This document shows positions 60,828-64,000 of a stretch of 64,000 bases of DNA, piece by piece. Position numbers and translations under genes: made by a program. The stretch comes from Sipunculus nudus (Eukaryota; Annelida; Sipuncula; Golfingiida; Sipunculidae). Positions within the stretch are counted from its first letter, which is position 1. Each line of letters begins with the position of its first letter. The stretch lies in NCBI GenBank assembly GCA_026874595.1, contig CM049315.1, positions 5,516,664 through 5,580,663 on the forward strand. The letters are read 5' to 3'. The notes under the pieces were generated by a model. It ran no database searches and was not told where the DNA came from. It saw nothing but the letters and a program-made list of their open reading frames with translations.

Positions 60828-61472
60828 GACTGATTGACTTTAGGTGTGGGTAATAGTTCAATTTACTTGGCTGTATGATTTGACTTTAGGTGTAGGTAAT
60901 AAAGTTTCACATTACCTGGCTGTGTGATCTGACTTTAGGTGTAGGTAATAAATTTCTAAATTACTTGGCTGTGCGATTTGACTTTAGGTGTAGGTAACAA
61001 AGTTCTAAATTTCTTGGCTGTGTGATTTGACTTAAGATGTAAGTAATAAAGTTTTTAATTACTTGGCTGTATGATTTGACTTTAGGTGTAGGTAATAAAA
61101 TTTTAAATTACTTGGCTGTGTGATTTGACATTAGGTGTAGGTATTAAAGTTCTAAATTACTTGGCTGTGTGTTTTGACTTCAGGTGTAGGTAATAAAGTT
61201 CTAAATTACTTGGCTGTGTGATTTGACTTTAGGTGTAGATAATAAAGTTCTAAATTACTTGGCTGTGTGATTTGACTTAGGGTGTTGGTAATATAATTCT
61301 TAATTCCTTGGCTGTGTGATTTGACTTAAGGTGCAGGTGATAAAGTTCTAAATTACTTGGCTGTGTCATCTGACTTTAGGTGTATGTAATAAAGTTCTAA
61401 ATTACTTGGCTGGGTGATTTGACTTTAGGTGTAGGTAATAAAGTTTTACTTTACTTGGCTGTGTGCTGTAGG
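60828..61472. repeat. 49-bp minisatellite (about 13 copies)
   Basis: Units contain GATTTGACTTTAGGTGTAGG, TAATAAAGTTCTAAATTACT and TGGCTGTG. Copies differ at a few positions. The period is not a multiple of three, so it is not coding. Confidence 0.95.
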
Positions 61473-62197
61473 ATTCTGGTGAGTGCTGACTGCTCATCTC
61501 CTTTCTGCTGCTGTGAACATCCTGTGCAGGGCTGATTACTGTAAAGATAACACAGGTACAATCTGTAAAGATACACAGAATTTTATGAGTCACCTTACTC
61601 AGACGATAAGTCTGGAGAACCCCTTACCTGTAATGATAAAATTTGATCTATCTAAAATGATCAAATTATGCTTACTTTTAATAATCCTATCACAGCTGAG
61701 AGTCTAGTTTGATATTGATATCAAGATTTTAAAACTAAAAAGTTTAAAAATTGATTAAAAAAAAAAAAAGATTATTTAATTAAGAAAAAAGATTATATTT
61801 AATGTAACCAAGATTAAAAATTATTCATGTTGGCTATAGGATCATTTTTTTTTTGTTTTTCAAGAGTAATACTTAAAGAACTGCAGAATCCTTACCCTGA
61901 AAGTATAAATCTATTCACTAATAAATCACTCTGTGTTTTTAGTCATTAAAGTCTGTTTCTTCAGTAGGGAACACACCATTTTTTTTAATACAAATTTTTA
62001 TTTTCAATTAAACTTTACAGAATTTGAGATCCAGCCCCAAAGCATTTCTTTCAAGAAAACAAAATTATAGCATGTTGATAAAATTTAGTTGTGTTATTAT
62101 GGACATTCACCTTTCAGAAAAAGCAATTCTATGTTTATCATGATGTTCCATGATTACAGGAAAATTTTATAAATTAAAAAAGAAATTTTTAATTAAA
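61473..62197. other. unassigned sequence
   Basis: AT-rich, with A- and T-runs near 61756 and 61846. No feature is recognised. Confidence 0.4.
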
Positions 62198-64000
62198 ACA
62201 AGGGACCCATGGGTAATGGCGCTCAGCTGTTATATATGATAAAAAATATGATTTGGGAAAGAGGCACATGCTTGTTTTGTGTGGTAATAAATATAAGCTT
62301 TATTATGAGTTGTTGGTGTTTAGCTTACCGGTATGTACGATTTTGACAGTATCTTTGGAGACAGGGAAGAGGATTGATTTCATTTATTTTATTAACAAAT
62401 GGAGTGCTATTGTCACACAGATTTTGACTTGGCCACATAACTTATAAGCAGCACATATTATAAAAGAGTTTAACTATTTATTAAAATTTAATAACAAATA
62501 TTGTGCCAATATAATTTTTATTTAAAAAATAATAAGAAAATCATATGATTTTTTAAAATAAAATATAACTGAAATGATTATTGAAATAATATTATAGAAT
62601 ATATTCATGAATGCATTCATGAATACATTTTAAAAGTATCTGTACTGGTATTCAAATACTTTCATTTTTATCTGAATTCCCAATTTTTATGCAATAAAAT
62701 TTTTTAATGCAGTACATATTCATATTCGTATTCAAATACATTTGCAAAGCATTCGCACCATGTCTAGTATTTATTCAGTTTTAGCCAAACAAAGATGTTG
62801 AGAATCCAGAATATACAAAATTCACAAATTTAAATAATGATCATAAGTACCTGGTTTTATGGCTTTTATTTATATTAAAAAAAATAAATGTAATATATTA
62901 ACTTTGGACTACTTTCACATCAATCTACACACTAGACACAGTAGGAATCTAGATTAATATTATCAACTGCATCTTTGTCTATCATTAATTTCCTTCATAT
63001 GATCCCTAATGAATATTAATGAATAATATGATTTATATTTTTTATCATTAAAATTTCACTGAAAAATACCATAGGTGACTGCATGGTGTTATTTGGAATA
63101 AAATTGACATTGACAATCTATTCATCCATACAAGATTCTTACATCATCAGTAACTGCAAGTTAATTTTCTGTTACTCATCAACTAACAAATTCCTTTTCT
63201 ATTAATTTTTCTTTAATTTGTTATAAAAAACCAATACAAAATTATTAATTTATTGTTTATTGTTATGTTGTTTTTCAAAACAACTACTAGATGAGTTGGG
63301 TTGGACACCTTGATCAACTGCAGCATTAGCTGCCTGGCTGCCCCAGTGTATGCTTCGCTCAAGCATGCATAATCTGATGAAAGGTCAACAAGGTCAACAT
63401 ACAGGTGACTGAAGAGGGGCTGAATTAAGCCTGGGTCTGACATGGTCTCATATAAACATTAATAAAAGCTACAATATTTGGCCAATTTCTTTCAGCTTTC
63501 TAAACTACAAAGATGAAATCCTTATGTGTGCATGATATGAAAATTATATCAACAGTGCTCTCAGGAAACAAACATGCCATGGTCAAAGTTGGGCAAAATT
63601 TAAGGTACTAATTTTATATTTATACTAATAACTTATAAAATTTGAAAAATTCAGAACTAATTTTTGGTATTCAATTAAACCGTGATTAAATAATGTTATA
63701 TCCCTGACAAAAATCTCTAGCTTCAGCAATCCTCTTTGTTAAGGAAGTAAATATATTTCTTGATTTTTTTTAAAAAGTGCATTATGTTTGGGCCCATAAC
63801 TTAAAACAATTATGCAAAACTGACATCATTTCTGGCATGTGCATAGCGAATGTATAGAAAAATATGTATATTATATATGATCAAAGTCACATCAGTGTAA
63901 CAATGGGTTTTTAATGGAAAAATTAAGTTTTTCATTAATATTTCGAAGGAATTAAGTCCTAGTGATAAAATTCTTGGCATGGTAGGGGAATTTGGAGACA
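62198..64000. repeat. 1.8-kb direct duplication, right copy (runs off the window)
   Basis: It begins ACAAGGGACCCATGGGTAAT and follows the left copy (48129-49942) to the window edge, including the final TTTGGAGACA. The last 500 bp are dispersed repeat family R sequence. Confidence 0.9.

Overview
This is a eukaryotic, almost certainly metazoan, window: two multi-exon genes with GT-AG introns and matching codon phases, long AT-rich non-coding stretches, dense (TA)n microsatellites, minisatellites, a satellite-like array and decayed retroelements. The gene content (an 11-beta-HSD1-like reductase and an Ig-TIR receptor of the IL-1R/SIGIRR type) together with a DIRS-type tyrosine-recombinase retroelement and many short dispersed repeats suggests a lophotrochozoan, probably a bivalve mollusc. 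The taxonomic placement is inference; no marker gene proves it.

Layout. 1-336: a 45-bp repeat that stays open in one frame from the left edge. 1859-7256 (+): a complete five-exon hydroxysteroid 11-beta-dehydrogenase 1-like gene (294 aa; N-terminal membrane anchor, full SDR active site). 9350-14071: a 4.7-kb tandem array of about 85 copies of a 55-bp unit, with an 885-bp higher-order duplication in its last third. 34172-18675 (-): a complete seven-exon receptor gene (500 aa: signal peptide, two Ig domains, one transmembrane helix, TIR domain, Gln/Glu-rich tail). Its introns hold a Tc1/mariner-like MITE, an LTR-like repeat, SINE-like inverted copies, a 21-bp minisatellite, a foldback element and a LINE reverse-transcriptase relic. 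The two genes converge on the satellite array.

34.2-64 kb contains no complete host gene that I recognise. It is a repeat landscape: a second LTR-like repeat copy (36.6-37.1 kb), many copies of one dispersed repeat family often preceded by a poly-G tract (37.6-38.5, 47.7-51.2 and 63.5-64 kb), a 1.8-kb direct duplication (48.1-49.9 and 62.2-64.0 kb), a 2.58-kb element with nearly identical 468-bp terminal direct repeats and an apparent 6-bp target duplication (51.7-54.3 kb), a decayed DIRS-like retrotransposon carrying zinc-knuckle, RT, RNase H and tyrosine-recombinase remnants (56.2-58.7 kb), and a 49-bp minisatellite (60.8-61.5 kb).

The two genes show no functional link beyond being neighbours: one is an ER-type steroid/carbonyl reductase, the other an innate-immune-type membrane receptor. 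Both models rest on conserved motifs, splice sites and exact phase agreement at every junction; neither has been checked against transcripts.
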